A stretch of DNA of 46,304 nucleotides from JAFAXD01 sp035472475 (GCA_035472475.1 DATIPA010000058.1:1-46304), one strand, 5' to 3'. Numbered from the stretch's first letter, positions 7,761-16,617 are shown. Numbers and translations are program-made. Notes: a model not told the origin generated them from the letters alone.

Positions 7761-8189
7761 ATGCCGAGCTATGACGCCAACAACGTGTTCGCAAAAATCC
7801 TGCGCGGCGAACTCCCGTGTCACAAGGTCTACGAAGACGGCCGCGCCTTTGCGTTCCTCGACATCATGCCGCGTGCGCCCGGCCACACGCTGGTGATCCC
7901 GAAATCACCCGCGCGCAACCTCCTCGACGTCAAGCCGGACGACCTCGCCCACGTCATGGGGGTCGTGCAGAAGGTCGCCGTCGCCGCCATCAAGGTTTTC
8001 GACGCCGACGGCCTCACGCTGCAGCAATTCAATGAACCGGCCGGCGGCCAAGTCGTGTTGCATCTGCACTTCCACATCATCCCGCGCAAGACCGCCGTGC
8101 CGATGAAGCCGCCCGCGACCTATAAGGAAGAGGCCTCCGTCCTGTCCGACCAGGCGCTCAAGCTTGCGGCGGCGTTGCGGAGCGCCTGA
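7761..8189 (+). CDS. HIT family nucleotide hydrolase
   Basis: The 142-residue product has the full histidine triad HLHFHII (H101, H103, H105) and the upstream family blocks FAKILRGELPCHKVYED and FAFLDIMPRAPGHTLVIPK. HIT proteins of the Hint branch hydrolyse nucleoside phosphoramidates or adenylylated conjugates in the cytoplasm. GGAGGA lies about seven bases before the ATG. It follows the DUF482 gene by 15 bases and is probably co-transcribed with it and the ridA-like gene. Confidence 0.92.
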   Translation: MPSYDANNVFAKILRGELPCHKVYEDGRAFAFLDIMPRAPGHTLVIPKSPARNLLDVKPDDLAHVMGVVQKVAVAAIKVFDADGLTLQQFNEPAGGQVVLHLHFHIIPRKTAVPMKPPATYKEEASVLSDQALKLAAALRSA

Positions 8190-8298
8190 AGGTAAGCCAG
8201 TCTCGGCCCTGCGGGGCGCGCGCCGCGAAAATACACCCTCGCCCGATCGACATAGAGCCAGCCGACGCGGTAGCGCACCCAAGCGACAGGAGCGCAGC

Positions 8299-9477
8299 AT
8301 GCCGCCCTCACCGCCGCCCAAGCAGTCCAGGCAAGAGATCATCGACCGCGTCCGCGCGCTCGCGCCGCGTTTTCGCAAGCGCGCCGAGGCCGCCGAAGAC
8401 GCGCGGCGATTACCGGATGATTCGGTCGCCGAAATGCTCGACGCCGGCATAGCGCGCATCCTGGTCCCGCCGCGCTTTGGAGGCTACGGGCTCGGCCTCG
8501 ACACCTGGTTCGACATCGCTTTGGAAATCAGCAAGGCGGACGCGTCGCACGGCTGGTGCGCGAGCCTGTTCATCCACCACCCCCACATCATCGGCATGTT
8601 TCCCGAGGAGGCGCAGCAGGCGCTCTGGGCCGATGGTCCCGACGTCACGATCGCGGCTTCCGTACATCCGCGGGCGAAGGCGACGCGCGTGGCCGGCGGC
8701 TACCGGGTGTCGGGGCAGGATTCGGGATTCGCCAGCGGTGTCGGAAACAGCTCGTGGTCCTTTATCGGCGCCTTCGTGCAGGGCACCAGTGCGCCGGAAT
8801 GGATGTTCTTTCTGATCCCGGCCGACGACTACACGGTGCGCGACACCTGGCTTACGGCCGGGATGCGGGCGACCGGGAGCAACACCATCGTCACCGACAA
8901 CGTGTTCGTGCCGGACACGCGGGTGATCAGCCTGGCGCAACTGCGGGACGGAAAAGGCCCCGGCGGCGCGTTGCATGACAGCCCGATCTTTCGAACGCCG
9001 TTCTACTTCTACTCGCCGCTGACGTTTGCAACGCCGATGCTGGGCGCGGCCCAGGGCGCATACGAGCATTTCCGGAACTGGACCAGGACCCGCACGGCGC
9101 CGAACGGCGCATCCGTGGCGGAGAGGGCGAGCGTCCAGGTGCCGATGGCAAGGGCCGCCGCCGATCTCGATGCCGCCGAACTGCTGTTGCGGCGCGCCGC
9201 GCACGTGCCGCACACGCTGCAGGGGCCGTCGTCGCAACTGCTGGCGCGCAGTGCGCGCGACTATGCGCGCGCGGCCGAGTTGTCGGTCGCCGCCATCGAT
9301 ACGCTCGTAGCCTTGAGCGGTGCGGCCGGCTTCGCGACGTCAAATCCGATCCAGCGTGCCTGGCGGGATATCCACTTCGCGTCGATGCACGTCGGCGTCA
9401 ACACCGAGAACAACTACGCGCATTTCGGGCGCACCGAGTTCGGGCTTCCGCCCGACCCGACCCAGCCGTTCTTTTGA
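8299..9477 (+). CDS. Acyl-CoA dehydrogenase-like flavoprotein (group D monooxygenase or HsaA type)
   Basis: The 392-residue protein has the acyl-CoA dehydrogenase fold: an N-terminal helical domain (IIDRVRALAPRFRKRAEAAE), a middle domain with SHGWCASLFIHHPHIIGMFP and ASVHPRAKATRVAGGYRVSG, and a C-terminal domain ending RAWRDIHFASMHVGVNTENNY. The RDIHFASMHV region and the absence of the usual catalytic glutamate context point to the branch containing HpaB/HsaA-like oxygenases and DszC, which take FMNH2 from a separate reductase. No reductase gene is adjacent. The ATG at 8299 has CAGGAG upstream; an in-frame extension would overlap the HIT gene. The substrate is not predictable. Confidence 0.82.
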   Translation: MPPSPPPKQSRQEIIDRVRALAPRFRKRAEAAEDARRLPDDSVAEMLDAGIARILVPPRFGGYGLGLDTWFDIALEISKADASHGWCASLFIHHPHIIGMFPEEAQQALWADGPDVTIAASVHPRAKATRVAGGYRVSGQDSGFASGVGNSSWSFIGAFVQGTSAPEWMFFLIPADDYTVRDTWLTAGMRATGSNTIVTDNVFVPDTRVISLAQLRDGKGPGGALHDSPIFRTPFYFYSPLTFATPMLGAAQGAYEHFRNWTRTRTAPNGASVAERASVQVPMARAAADLDAAELLLRRAAHVPHTLQGPSSQLLARSARDYARAAELSVAAIDTLVALSGAAGFATSNPIQRAWRDIHFASMHVGVNTENNYAHFGRTEFGLPPDPTQPFF

Positions 9478-9480
9478 CGG

Positions 9481-9708
9481 TCAGCACGCGCAGCAAGGTG
9501 CGTCACCCGCGTTACCCCCGCCCTGCGATTGCACTGGCGGGCACGGCACCGAGCCATAGGAGCAAAATACGCAGCAATCGCCCGGCTTCGGACGCAGCAT
9601 CATCCCGCAGCCCGTGCAGTCGTAGAACACCCGGCAGGCGTCGCCCGGCATCGTCTCCATCCTCGCGGTGCCGCAGTGCGGGCACGTGATCGTGGAGTGA
9701 GAGATCAT
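9481..9708 (-). CDS. GDCCVxC-domain small cysteine-rich protein
   Basis: The 75-residue product carries CPHCG (residues 9-13), CTGCG, the family signature GDCCVFCSYGSVPCPP and a CCAC C-terminus: eleven cysteines in all. The GDCCVxC family is small and probably metal- or thiol-binding; it is usually found beside heavy-metal resistance genes. It lies 22 bases downstream of csoR on the same strand, so copper sensed by CsoR would induce it. A metal-sequestering or transfer role is inferred from cysteine content and neighbours. Confidence 0.8.
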   Translation of the reverse strand: MISHSTITCPHCGTARMETMPGDACRVFYDCTGCGMMLRPKPGDCCVFCSYGSVPCPPVQSQGGGNAGDAPCCAC

Positions 9709-9730
9709 GGCGCTCCCGGGCGCAGTCCCC

Positions 9731-10006
9731 TCACCGATCTGCGCGGCTGATGACGGCCATCAACTCGGCGACCTTGCGCCGCTGATCGGTCTTGTCGCCG
9801 GCGGCGATCGCGTACTCGACGCAATGCGCCACGTGATCGCGCAGGATCTCCTCCTCGGTGCGTCGCAGCGCCGCACGCACGGCCGATATCTGGGTGACGA
9901 TGTCAATGCAATAGCGGTCCCCCTCGACCATGCGGGCGAGGCCGCGGACCTGGCCTCCGATCCGGTTGAGCCGCTTGAGGCAGGCGTGCTTGATCTCGCG
10001 TTTCAT
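9731..10006 (-). CDS. csoR: CsoR-type copper-sensing repressor
   Basis: The 91-residue all-helical protein is of the DUF156 (CsoR/RcnR/FrmR) family: LKRLNRIGGQVRGLARMVE, RYCIDIVTQISAVRAAL, and DHVAHCVEYA. The copper ligands expected from CsoR are present with correct spacing: C33, H58 and C62 (25 and 4 residues apart, as in the Mycobacterium protein). When apo, such proteins bind a G-tract palindrome; Cu(I) releases them. The palindrome lies between this gene and copA. It is followed by the GDCCVxC gene. Confidence 0.92.
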   Translation of the reverse strand: MKREIKHACLKRLNRIGGQVRGLARMVEGDRYCIDIVTQISAVRAALRRTEEEILRDHVAHCVEYAIAAGDKTDQRRKVAELMAVISRADR

Positions 10007-10013
10007 GCCGTTT

Positions 10014-10034
10014 ATATACCCCTACCGGGTATAT
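10014..10034. promoter_or_regulatory. CsoR operator, perfect palindrome ATATACCC-N5-GGGTATAT
   Basis: ATATACCC (10014-10021), spacer ctacc, GGGTATAT (10027-10034). The two eight-base arms are exactly complementary and match the TATACCCC-type CsoR operators. It begins eight bases upstream of the csoR start and ends 21 bases before the copA ATG, so one bound repressor could shut off both divergent genes. Confidence 0.88.
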
Positions 10035-10055
10035 GTTTCAAGCGGAGCCCTGGCC

Positions 10056-12392
10056 ATGGCCGCCACACAACATGCTTCGGCGTCTGACCGCCAGGGACCG
10101 GACGCCACGCGGCGTGCGATCGACCCGGTCTGCGGCATGAACGTCGATCCGCGCACGACCCCGCATCGCCACGACCATGCCGGCCGCAGCTATTTCTTCT
10201 GCTCCGACCGCTGCCGCACCAAATTTGCCGCCGAGCCGGCGCTCTACCTGAAACCGCAGACCAAACACACCCCGGTTCCGGTGGGCACGATCTACACCTG
10301 CCCCATGCATCAGCAAATCCGCCAGCCCGGTCCGGGCCATTGTCCGATTTGCGGGATGGCGCTCGAGCCCGAGCTCGCGTCCGCGGATGCGGGTCCCGAT
10401 CCGGAGCTCGCCGACATGACGCGGCGCTTGTGGATCGCGCTCGTCCTGACCGTTCCGGTGTTCGGGCTTGAGATGGGCGGGCATATGTTGAATCTGCACG
10501 CGCTCTCGCCCGCAGTCTCGAGCTGGATCCAACTGCTGTTCGCGACGCCGGTGGTGCTGTGGGCCGGCTGGCCGTTCTTCGTGCGCGGTTGGCACTCGCT
10601 GGTGACGCGCAACCTCAACATGTTCACGTTGATCGCCATGGGCACCGGGGTGGCCTGGCTCGCCAGCGTGGTCGCGGTCCTGTTCCCGGGCCTCTACCCG
10701 CCTGCGATGCGCGGGCCCGACGGGTCGGCGCCGGTTTATTTCGAGGCCGCCGCGGTCATCACCGTGCTGGTGCTGGTCGGCCAGGTGTTGGAGCTGCGCG
10801 CACGCGCGCAAACCTCGGGTGCGATCCGCGCGCTGCTCGACCTCGCCCCCAAGATTGCGCATCGCGCCAAGCCCGGCGGCGGCGAGGAGGACGTGCCGCT
10901 GGCGGACGTGATGGTCGGCGACCTGCTGCGGGTCCGTCCAGGCGAAAAGATTCCGGTCGACGGCACGGTCGCCGAAGGCCGTTCGTCGGTCGATGAAGCG
11001 CTCGTCACCGGCGAGTCGATGCCGGTCACCAAGGAGCCCGGAGCGGCGGTGCTGGCCGGCGCCATCAACCAGACCGGAAGTTTTGCGATGCGCGCCGACA
11101 AGGTCGGCCGCGACACCATGCTGTCCCAGATCGTGCAGATGGTCGCCGCCGCGCAACGCTCGCGCGCGCCGATCCAGCGCCTGGCCGATCAGGTGGCGGG
11201 CTGGTTCGTCCCGACCGTGATTGCAGTCGCGATCCTTGCATTCGTGGCCTGGTCCGTGTTCGGGCCCGAGCCGCGCTTCACCTTCGGGCTCGTCGCGGCG
11301 GTGAGCGTGCTGATCATCGCGTGCCCGTGCGCGCTCGGGCTTGCGACCCCGATGTCGATCATGGTCGGGGTCGGTCGCGGGGCGCAGCTTGGCGTGCTGA
11401 TCAAGAACGCGGAAGCGCTCGAACGCCTGGAGCGTGTCGATACCCTGGTGGTCGACAAGACCGGAACGCTGACCGAAGGCAAGCCAAAGGTCGTCGCCGT
11501 CGTCCCGGCGCCGGGCCTGGATGAGGGCCAGGTGCTGCGGTTTGCCGCGAGCGTCGAGCAAGCGAGCGAACATCCGCTGGCGCGGGCGATCGTGGAAGCC
11601 GCCAAGGAACGCAAGATCGGCCTCGCCGAAGTCGCCGACTTTGACGCGCCTACCGGGAAAGGCGCGCGCGGCATCGTCGAAGGCCGCAAGGTCGCGCTCG
11701 GCAACAATCATCTCCTGAGTGAGCTCGGCGTGACGACGAGCGCGCTCGATGCCGAGGCCGACCGGCTGCGGCAAGACGGTGCGACCGCGATCTATGTGGC
11801 TGTCGACGGGCGGGCCGCCGGCGCCATCGCAATCGCCGACCCGGTCAAGGCATCGACACCGGACGCGCTCAAGGCGCTCACCGCCGCGGGCCTGCGGGTC
11901 GTGATGCTGACCGGCGACAACACGACCACGGCACAGGCGGTCGCCCGCCGGCTCGGCATTGCCGAGGTCGAGGCGGAGGTGCTGCCCGATCGGAAGGGCG
12001 CGATCGTCGAGAAGCTGCGCCGCGAAGGGCGCGTGGTCGCGATGGCGGGCGACGGCGTCAACGACGCGCCGGCGCTGGCCGCAGCCGACGTCGGCATCGC
12101 GATGGGAACCGGGACGGATGTCGCCATCGAGAGCGCCGGCGTCACGTTGCTCAAGGGCGACCTGACCGGCATCGTGCGGGCGCGGCGGCTCTCGGCGGCG
12201 ACCATGCGTAACATTCGCCAGAACCTGTTCTTCGCGTTCATCTACAACAGCGCCGGCGTGCCGATCGCCGCCGGTGTGCTCTATCCATGGTTTGGGATCC
12301 TGCTCTCACCGGTCATCGCGGCGGCCGCGATGGCGCTGTCTTCGGTCAGCGTCGTCGGGAATGCGCTGCGGCTGCGGCGGATCAGGCTTTAG
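10056..12392 (+). CDS. copA: Copper-translocating P1B-type ATPase with YHS and heavy-metal-binding N-terminus
   Basis: The 778-residue product lacks the usual HMA domain. It starts with a YHS domain (DPVCGMNVDP, YFFCSDRC; about residues 23-65) and a second cysteine motif (YTCPMHQQIRQPGPGHCPICGMALEP region; about 75-105). Membrane helices follow, then the actuator TGES, the CPC ion site (about 423), DKTGT phosphorylation site (about 467), SEHP, and GDGVNDAP (about 665). The last helix carries MALSSVSVVGNALRLRR, the pattern of Cu(I) exporters. It pumps Cu(I) from cytoplasm to periplasm at the cost of ATP. The ATG at 10056 avoids overlap with the operator. It is divergent from csoR. Confidence 0.93.
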   Translation: MAATQHASASDRQGPDATRRAIDPVCGMNVDPRTTPHRHDHAGRSYFFCSDRCRTKFAAEPALYLKPQTKHTPVPVGTIYTCPMHQQIRQPGPGHCPICGMALEPELASADAGPDPELADMTRRLWIALVLTVPVFGLEMGGHMLNLHALSPAVSSWIQLLFATPVVLWAGWPFFVRGWHSLVTRNLNMFTLIAMGTGVAWLASVVAVLFPGLYPPAMRGPDGSAPVYFEAAAVITVLVLVGQVLELRARAQTSGAIRALLDLAPKIAHRAKPGGGEEDVPLADVMVGDLLRVRPGEKIPVDGTVAEGRSSVDEALVTGESMPVTKEPGAAVLAGAINQTGSFAMRADKVGRDTMLSQIVQMVAAAQRSRAPIQRLADQVAGWFVPTVIAVAILAFVAWSVFGPEPRFTFGLVAAVSVLIIACPCALGLATPMSIMVGVGRGAQLGVLIKNAEALERLERVDTLVVDKTGTLTEGKPKVVAVVPAPGLDEGQVLRFAASVEQASEHPLARAIVEAAKERKIGLAEVADFDAPTGKGARGIVEGRKVALGNNHLLSELGVTTSALDAEADRLRQDGATAIYVAVDGRAAGAIAIADPVKASTPDALKALTAAGLRVVMLTGDNTTTAQAVARRLGIAEVEAEVLPDRKGAIVEKLRREGRVVAMAGDGVNDAPALAAADVGIAMGTGTDVAIESAGVTLLKGDLTGIVRARRLSAATMRNIRQNLFFAFIYNSAGVPIAAGVLYPWFGILLSPVIAAAAMALSSVSVVGNALRLRRIRL

Positions 12393-12443
12393 AGCACGAT
12401 GAGTTCAAGTGCACTCGAAGCGGCGCAAATGCGTTCGGTGATT

Positions 12444-12457
12444 CCCCTTAGAAGGGG
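12444..12457. terminator. Possible weak terminator after copA
   Basis: CCCCTT, two-base loop, AAGGGG about 50 bases after the copA stop. The stem is perfect but short and has no following T run, so this is tentative. Confidence 0.3.
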
Positions 12458-12488
12458 AGGCCGGCGAGCGACGCGAGCCAGGTGGGGT

Positions 12489-12851
12489 TCACTCGGCCGC
12501 GAACACAAGCGCCGACGCCGACAAGGCTGCCGCGACCGCAGATGCCGCCTCGGCAAAAAACAACGCTTCATCCCGCAGAAGACTGCACGCGCATCGACGC
12601 CCGCCGCTTCCCGCGGGCCGCTCACCCGGACTGAGCAGTCGCCAAGCTTCGGTCGAGACAACGCGCTCGTCCGTTAGCGACTGCGACCATGCGATCATCC
12701 CGAGCGAAAACAGCAACGCCACGTGGGCGCCGGCGAGAAAGGCGACGGAAGGGTCTAGTCTGGCCAGGATCGTCATCAGCACAGTGACCAGCGCGGTCAG
12801 GAATGCTCTCCAGACCAGCAGTCCAAATGCCGCTTCGCGAAACGGATCCAT
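12489..12851 (-). CDS. Small membrane protein, conserved hypothetical (120 aa)
   Basis: Taken from the ATG at 12851 (MDPFREAAFGLLVWRAFL), the product has two or three hydrophobic segments: about residues 10-27, 33-52 and 95-118. Between them is a soluble loop with SLTDERVVSTEAWRLLSPGERP. I recall similar small proteins in Bradyrhizobium annotated only as hypothetical. It converges on copA. The longer in-frame start at 13010 adds 53 residues without family-like features. Its function is unknown. Confidence 0.6.
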   Translation of the reverse strand: MDPFREAAFGLLVWRAFLTALVTVLMTILARLDPSVAFLAGAHVALLFSLGMIAWSQSLTDERVVSTEAWRLLSPGERPAGSGGRRCACSLLRDEALFFAEAASAVAAALSASALVFAAE

Positions 12852-13109
12852 CGGTCCGACCCGCACGCCTGAGCATATTAGACTAAAGTATGAGACGCGC
12901 AGGTGCAAAGGCAAAACGGGGCAAAGGCGAAATAAGTACCGTCGCCACCAAGTGCGATCCGTAAGGCTGCAATTGCCGACGAACCGCTCCTCGCGGAAGC
13001 GGGTCTTCAAATCTCCACCCCGCGCGGTTGCGTGCGCACCGAACCACCGGGCGCGACCAGCCGTCGCCGGCCACGCCGTGACATTCGATCGAGGGGCGGT
13101 CGCACTGGC

Positions 13110-13131
13110 GCGGGGCCCCTACGGGCCCCGC
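13110..13131 (-). terminator. GC-rich hairpin downstream of the MHS transporter
   Basis: GCGGGGCCC (13110-13118), loop CTAC, GGGCCCCGC (13123-13131): a perfect nine-base stem starting 14 bases beyond the transporter stop on the minus strand. There is no clear T tract; probably a terminator. The rest of 12852-13109 shows no gene. Confidence 0.55.
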
Positions 13132-13144
13132 ACCCACGCGCCTA

Positions 13145-14473
13145 TCAGGTAGTCGCCTGCGCTTCGATCGGCTTCCAGATGCTGTTCTTATGCGTCTCCG
13201 GCATCAGGAAGAGAGCGAGCACGAAACACACCGCCGGAACCAAAATCGGGTAGAGCAGCGCGTAGCCGATGCTGCCCGTGGCCGCGAAAGCCGCCGTCGT
13301 GATGAACGGCACCAATCCGCCGCCCCAGCCGTTGCCGATGTGATATGGCACCGAGACCGACGTGTAGCGGATCCTGCCCGGGAAGAATTCCGCCAGGAAC
13401 GCCCCGATCGGCCCATACACCATCCCGACATAGCAAACGAGAATGAAGATGATGAAGACGGCGACAGGATAATTGAGGTTGCCGGGCTGCGTGACCGATC
13501 CCAGCCACAAATACAGCGGATAGTAGGTGACCGCGGCGAGCAACATGCCCCCCAGGATCACCGGCTTGCGACCGATGATGTCCGACAGCCAGCCGAAGAA
13601 GATCAGGCTCGGCGTTGCAATGAGCAGCGCGGCGCCCACGATGTAAGCCGTGGTCAACGCGTCGACCTTGGAAACCTGCTGCAGGAAGTACAACGCCCAG
13701 AACTGGCCGCTGTACCAGACCACGCCCTGCCCGATCACCACGATGCAGGCGATCAGCACGAACTTGACGTTGTTGGTGAGGAAGGCCTCCTTCCAGGGAT
13801 TCTTGGTCATCTGCCCCTTGGCCCTGATCTCCTGGAAGATTGGCGTTTCCTGGAGTTGGAGCCGGATGTAAATCGCAATCGCCACCAGCAGGAAGGAGAT
13901 CAGGAACGGAATTCGCCACGCCCATGCGTCGAATATTTCGTTGCCGAAATAGGTGCGCACCGCGATGATCACGAACAGCGAGACCACGATCCCGAGCGTC
14001 GGAGAGGTCTGTAGCCAGCCGGTGTAGTAGCCGCGCCGTTCGTCAGATACGTGCTCGGCGACGTAGGTGATGGCGCCGCCATATTCGCCGCCCAGGCAGA
14101 GACCCTGGATCATCCGCAGAGCGAAGAGGATGAACGCGGCGGCGAGACCGATCGACTCATAGCTCGGGATCAACCCGATCGCCCCCGTGCCCAGCCCCAT
14201 TCCGCTGAGGGTAACGAGGAACGTGTACTTGCGGCCAACCCGGTCGCCCATCCATCCGAACAGGAACGCTCCTAATGGACGGATCAGGAATCCGGCGGTG
14301 AACAGCGCGATCGTGCTCAGCAGCGCCGCGACCGGGTGGGATTTTTCAAAGAACTTGACCGACAAGATCGCGGCCAAGCTCCCGAAAATGTAGAAGTCGT
14401 ACCACTCGATGACGTTTCCGACCGACGCCGCAATAATCACGCGGCGGAAATCCTTGGGGATTTGAAGTGCCAC
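13145..14473 (-). CDS. MFS transporter, metabolite:H+ symporter (MHS/ProP-like) family
   Basis: The 442-residue product has 12 predicted membrane segments and the MHS signatures GNVIEWYDFYIFG (residues 19-31), GAFLFGWMGDRVGRKYTF (loop 2-3) and RMIQGLCLGGEYGGA. The C-terminal half repeats the motif as GWLSDIIGRKPVI. Family members take up osmolytes, dicarboxylates or aromatic acids by proton symport at the inner membrane; which substrate cannot be read here. The start is GTG at 14473, placed seven bases after AGGAGG. The gene is monocistronic and ends before a GC-rich hairpin. Confidence 0.9.
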   Translation of the reverse strand: MALQIPKDFRRVIIAASVGNVIEWYDFYIFGSLAAILSVKFFEKSHPVAALLSTIALFTAGFLIRPLGAFLFGWMGDRVGRKYTFLVTLSGMGLGTGAIGLIPSYESIGLAAAFILFALRMIQGLCLGGEYGGAITYVAEHVSDERRGYYTGWLQTSPTLGIVVSLFVIIAVRTYFGNEIFDAWAWRIPFLISFLLVAIAIYIRLQLQETPIFQEIRAKGQMTKNPWKEAFLTNNVKFVLIACIVVIGQGVVWYSGQFWALYFLQQVSKVDALTTAYIVGAALLIATPSLIFFGWLSDIIGRKPVILGGMLLAAVTYYPLYLWLGSVTQPGNLNYPVAVFIIFILVCYVGMVYGPIGAFLAEFFPGRIRYTSVSVPYHIGNGWGGGLVPFITTAAFAATGSIGYALLYPILVPAVCFVLALFLMPETHKNSIWKPIEAQATT

Positions 14474-14813
14474 TGCTTCCTCCTCTTCGAGTTGAAGGGT
14501 CAGGCAGCGTGAGGCCGAGCAATGTTTCCGCCCCTCTCGAACCCTATGCGAATTTTCATTGCGGAGAGGCGCAATCCCTACAACGTCTGGCTACCGCTGC
14601 GGGCTGCCCACGTTTTCATTGTCAACGCAAGGGCCAACACCCGTTATGCAACATGAAGGGTGCTTCGGCTGATTAGACTTTCGGCTAATCGCAAGCACGG
14701 AACCCGGCCCGGGCTGTTCGTCCTTGCAAGTTCCGCCGGCCAGAAATTCTCGCTGCGATGCACAATTGTCTGGAGCGCTAGGCTCCAAGCCGGTCTCATG
14801 TCGGGGGTAGGCG
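14474..14813. other. Intergenic region between MHS transporter and azlD
   Basis: These 340 bases should contain the promoter of the transporter and the end of the azlCD transcript. Short open frames here lack ribosome sites and family features. I see no repeat, RNA or strong promoter match. Confidence 0.5.
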
Positions 14814-15164
14814 CTAGATCTGCGGCCAGAGCGACGCCCCGATCACGAGCGCGAGCTCGCCCACGAGCACGCCCACGAACACCGATCGTCGGACGACCAG
14901 AAATGCCAGGAAGCCCGCGGTGACCGCGCCCAACCGCACCATCAACGGCACGATTGCGAGCGCGCCGGGCGGCGTCAGGATCAATTGCGCGATGATGCCG
15001 GCGAGAATTGCAGTCGCGACCGCGCGTATCCATACCATCAGCTCGGAGTCTTCGTTGATGCCGCGCGCAACCACAATGCCGAAGATCCGCCAGATCTCAT
15101 TCGGCAAAAATCCGACCAGGACCAGCGCCAGATAAGGACCAAGCTCGCGGACCGTCGTGCTCAT
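14814..15164 (-). CDS. azlD: AzlD-family branched-chain amino acid exporter subunit
   Basis: The 116-residue protein has three to four hydrophobic segments, begins ELGPYLALVLVGFLPNEIWR and ends in VLVGELALVIGASLWPQI, as in AzlD. It pairs with AzlC to form an inner-membrane exporter of branched-chain amino acids and analogues. Its ATG overlaps the azlC stop (ATGA), giving a fixed stoichiometric pair. Confidence 0.85.
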   Translation of the reverse strand: MSTTVRELGPYLALVLVGFLPNEIWRIFGIVVARGINEDSELMVWIRAVATAILAGIIAQLILTPPGALAIVPLMVRLGAVTAGFLAFLVVRRSVFVGVLVGELALVIGASLWPQI

Positions 15165-15949
15165 GGTCCCTCGCCAGGTTTTGGGCTCGGGGCGCCGTCG
15201 GACGCGGAGGCGTCCTCGGAGGATGCCTCGCGCACAATCGCCACGACCCGATGGACCGCGAACGCGAGCGTACCGGCGAGGACGCCGCCCGCCAGCAACG
15301 CGAGGTCGATCCCGGCAAGGGCGAACATCGGCGTGAGCGTGAGGCCGAACGCAAACGCCAGCCGATCAACTAGTTCGCGACTGTTGCGTGCAATCGAGAC
15401 CGTAAACGACATCGGGGTCAGAAACAGGACCGCCGCACCGAACAACGGCGGCAAGCGCTCCGCCAAAACAAATCCGAGTATTGCGGCCGCGACCGCCGCC
15501 ACCACCATGCCGATGCCAAGCCCATTGCAGAACGCAATCCGGCGCTCGCGCGGCAGTTTGGGCGCGATCCGCAGACTTTCCACCCACATGCTTACCGCGG
15601 TCAGGTGCGCGGGCAGCAGCAAATGCCAGAAGCGGGTCGCCGGCGTCCTGATGAGCGGCAGCAAGGCGGCAACCATCGGCAGCAGTCGAAGCCCGCTCAA
15701 TGTCACCGCAATTGCGGCTTCCCCAACCGGCACGCCCGACCCGAGCGCGGTCACCACGATGACCTGCGCGGGCCCCGCCCAGATCAGGACCGTGGAGGCG
15801 ACCGCCCAAGGCAGGCTGAAATCAAGATCGTGGCAAAGCGCGCCGTAGCCGATGAACGTGCCGAAAATGACATAGACGAATACCGACTGCACGGCCGCCT
15901 TGAGCCCGGTGGCAAAAGCCGCCGCCGACGAAATCGGGATCGTACCCAT
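15161..15949 (-). CDS. azlC: AzlC-family branched-chain amino acid permease subunit
   Basis: The 262-residue integral membrane protein has about seven hydrophobic segments. AzlC features include VFVYVIFGTFIGYGALCHDL near the N-terminus, the internal WAGPAQVIVV segment and LSGLRLLPMVAALLP. Together with AzlD it exports leucine-type amino acids (as BrnFE in Corynebacterium). The start at 15949 is favoured because the upstream in-frame extension is proline-rich and not hydrophobic; the ribosome site (GAGAG) is modest. The C-terminal tail of about 25 residues is charged and low-complexity. Confidence 0.87.
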   Translation of the reverse strand: MGTIPISSAAAFATGLKAAVQSVFVYVIFGTFIGYGALCHDLDFSLPWAVASTVLIWAGPAQVIVVTALGSGVPVGEAAIAVTLSGLRLLPMVAALLPLIRTPATRFWHLLLPAHLTAVSMWVESLRIAPKLPRERRIAFCNGLGIGMVVAAVAAAILGFVLAERLPPLFGAAVLFLTPMSFTVSIARNSRELVDRLAFAFGLTLTPMFALAGIDLALLAGGVLAGTLAFAVHRVVAIVREASSEDASASDGAPSPKPGEGP

Positions 15950-16136
15950 GGCGGTCTCTCCCACGGCCCTCGGCAGCGCGCAACGGGCGCCGGACACAAG
16001 GCAGTTCGGCACCGCCGGAGGTGCGTTGGCCACGACGCGTTGCGGCATGGAGCCACAGGGGTCATAAGATCGCCATGCTCGCGCGTTCTGCTAGTTGCGA
16101 TGGGAAGCACTGGGGCACGACAGAGGAGTGCCTTCG

Positions 16137-16562
16137 ATGTGCGACTACAGCCTGCAACACTTGGCTTCACGCCCCGGCAGAGTGGGCGACAAGCTCGTCA
16201 CAACCAAGTTTACGCACTCGCTCACCGGCGGCTTCTGCGCCACGAGTGACCCCAACGTCGCCGTTTGTCTGCAGCCGGGTACCGAGCTCGCGTTCGAACG
16301 CGAAATCGAATGTGAAGCCGGCTTCCGCATTCTCCCTCCCCGCAAGCTTGGCGCCAAAGTCGCGCGCTTCCGTCGCGTGAACGAAGCCCAACCGAGCATG
16401 CATCACGACGCGCTCGAGCTGCCCGGCGGCAAGGTCGTGTTGGTGACGTATCTGCGCGAAGGCCAACGCGCGACCGTGCTGCAACTGCCCGCCACCGAAC
16501 GTCCGTTCCATATGGACAGCGAGGCGCCGGCAACCGAGACGCGGAGTTCCGTGCGGGTGTGA
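16137..16562 (+). CDS. Conserved hypothetical protein (141 aa)
   Basis: The ATG at 16137 is preceded by AGAGGAG. The product begins MCDYSLQHLASRPGRVGDKL and has a beta-rich middle (VAVCLQPGTELAFEREIEC) and a HHDALELPGGKVVLVTYLREGQRATVLQLP block. I recall similar proteins in Bradyrhizobium as conserved hypotheticals. There is no signal peptide, membrane segment or known catalytic motif, so it is probably cytosolic. A strong terminator follows at once, shared with clpA. Confidence 0.78.
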   Translation: MCDYSLQHLASRPGRVGDKLVTTKFTHSLTGGFCATSDPNVAVCLQPGTELAFEREIECEAGFRILPPRKLGAKVARFRRVNEAQPSMHHDALELPGGKVVLVTYLREGQRATVLQLPATERPFHMDSEAPATETRSSVRV

Positions 16563-16584
16563 CCACGCGGGACGATGCCACATC

Positions 16585-16617
16585 AAAAGGGCCACCGCAT
16601 GCGGTGGCCCTTTTTTT
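16585..16617. terminator. Strong bidirectional Rho-independent terminator
   Basis: The 22-base perfect palindrome at 16589-16610 (GGGCCACCGC core) is flanked by AAAA on the left and TTTTTTT on the right. It lies 22 bases after the hypothetical gene and 22 bases beyond the clpA stop, so it ends both converging transcripts. Confidence 0.93.

Noticed and set aside
10038..11774. Antisense open frame of 578 codons opposite copA.
   Set aside because: Arg/His/Asp-rich shadow of the copA codons; no ribosome site or motif.
12852..13144. Open frames between the small membrane protein and the MHS transporter.
   Set aside because: No ribosome sites or similarity; only a GC-rich hairpin at 13110-13131 is credible.
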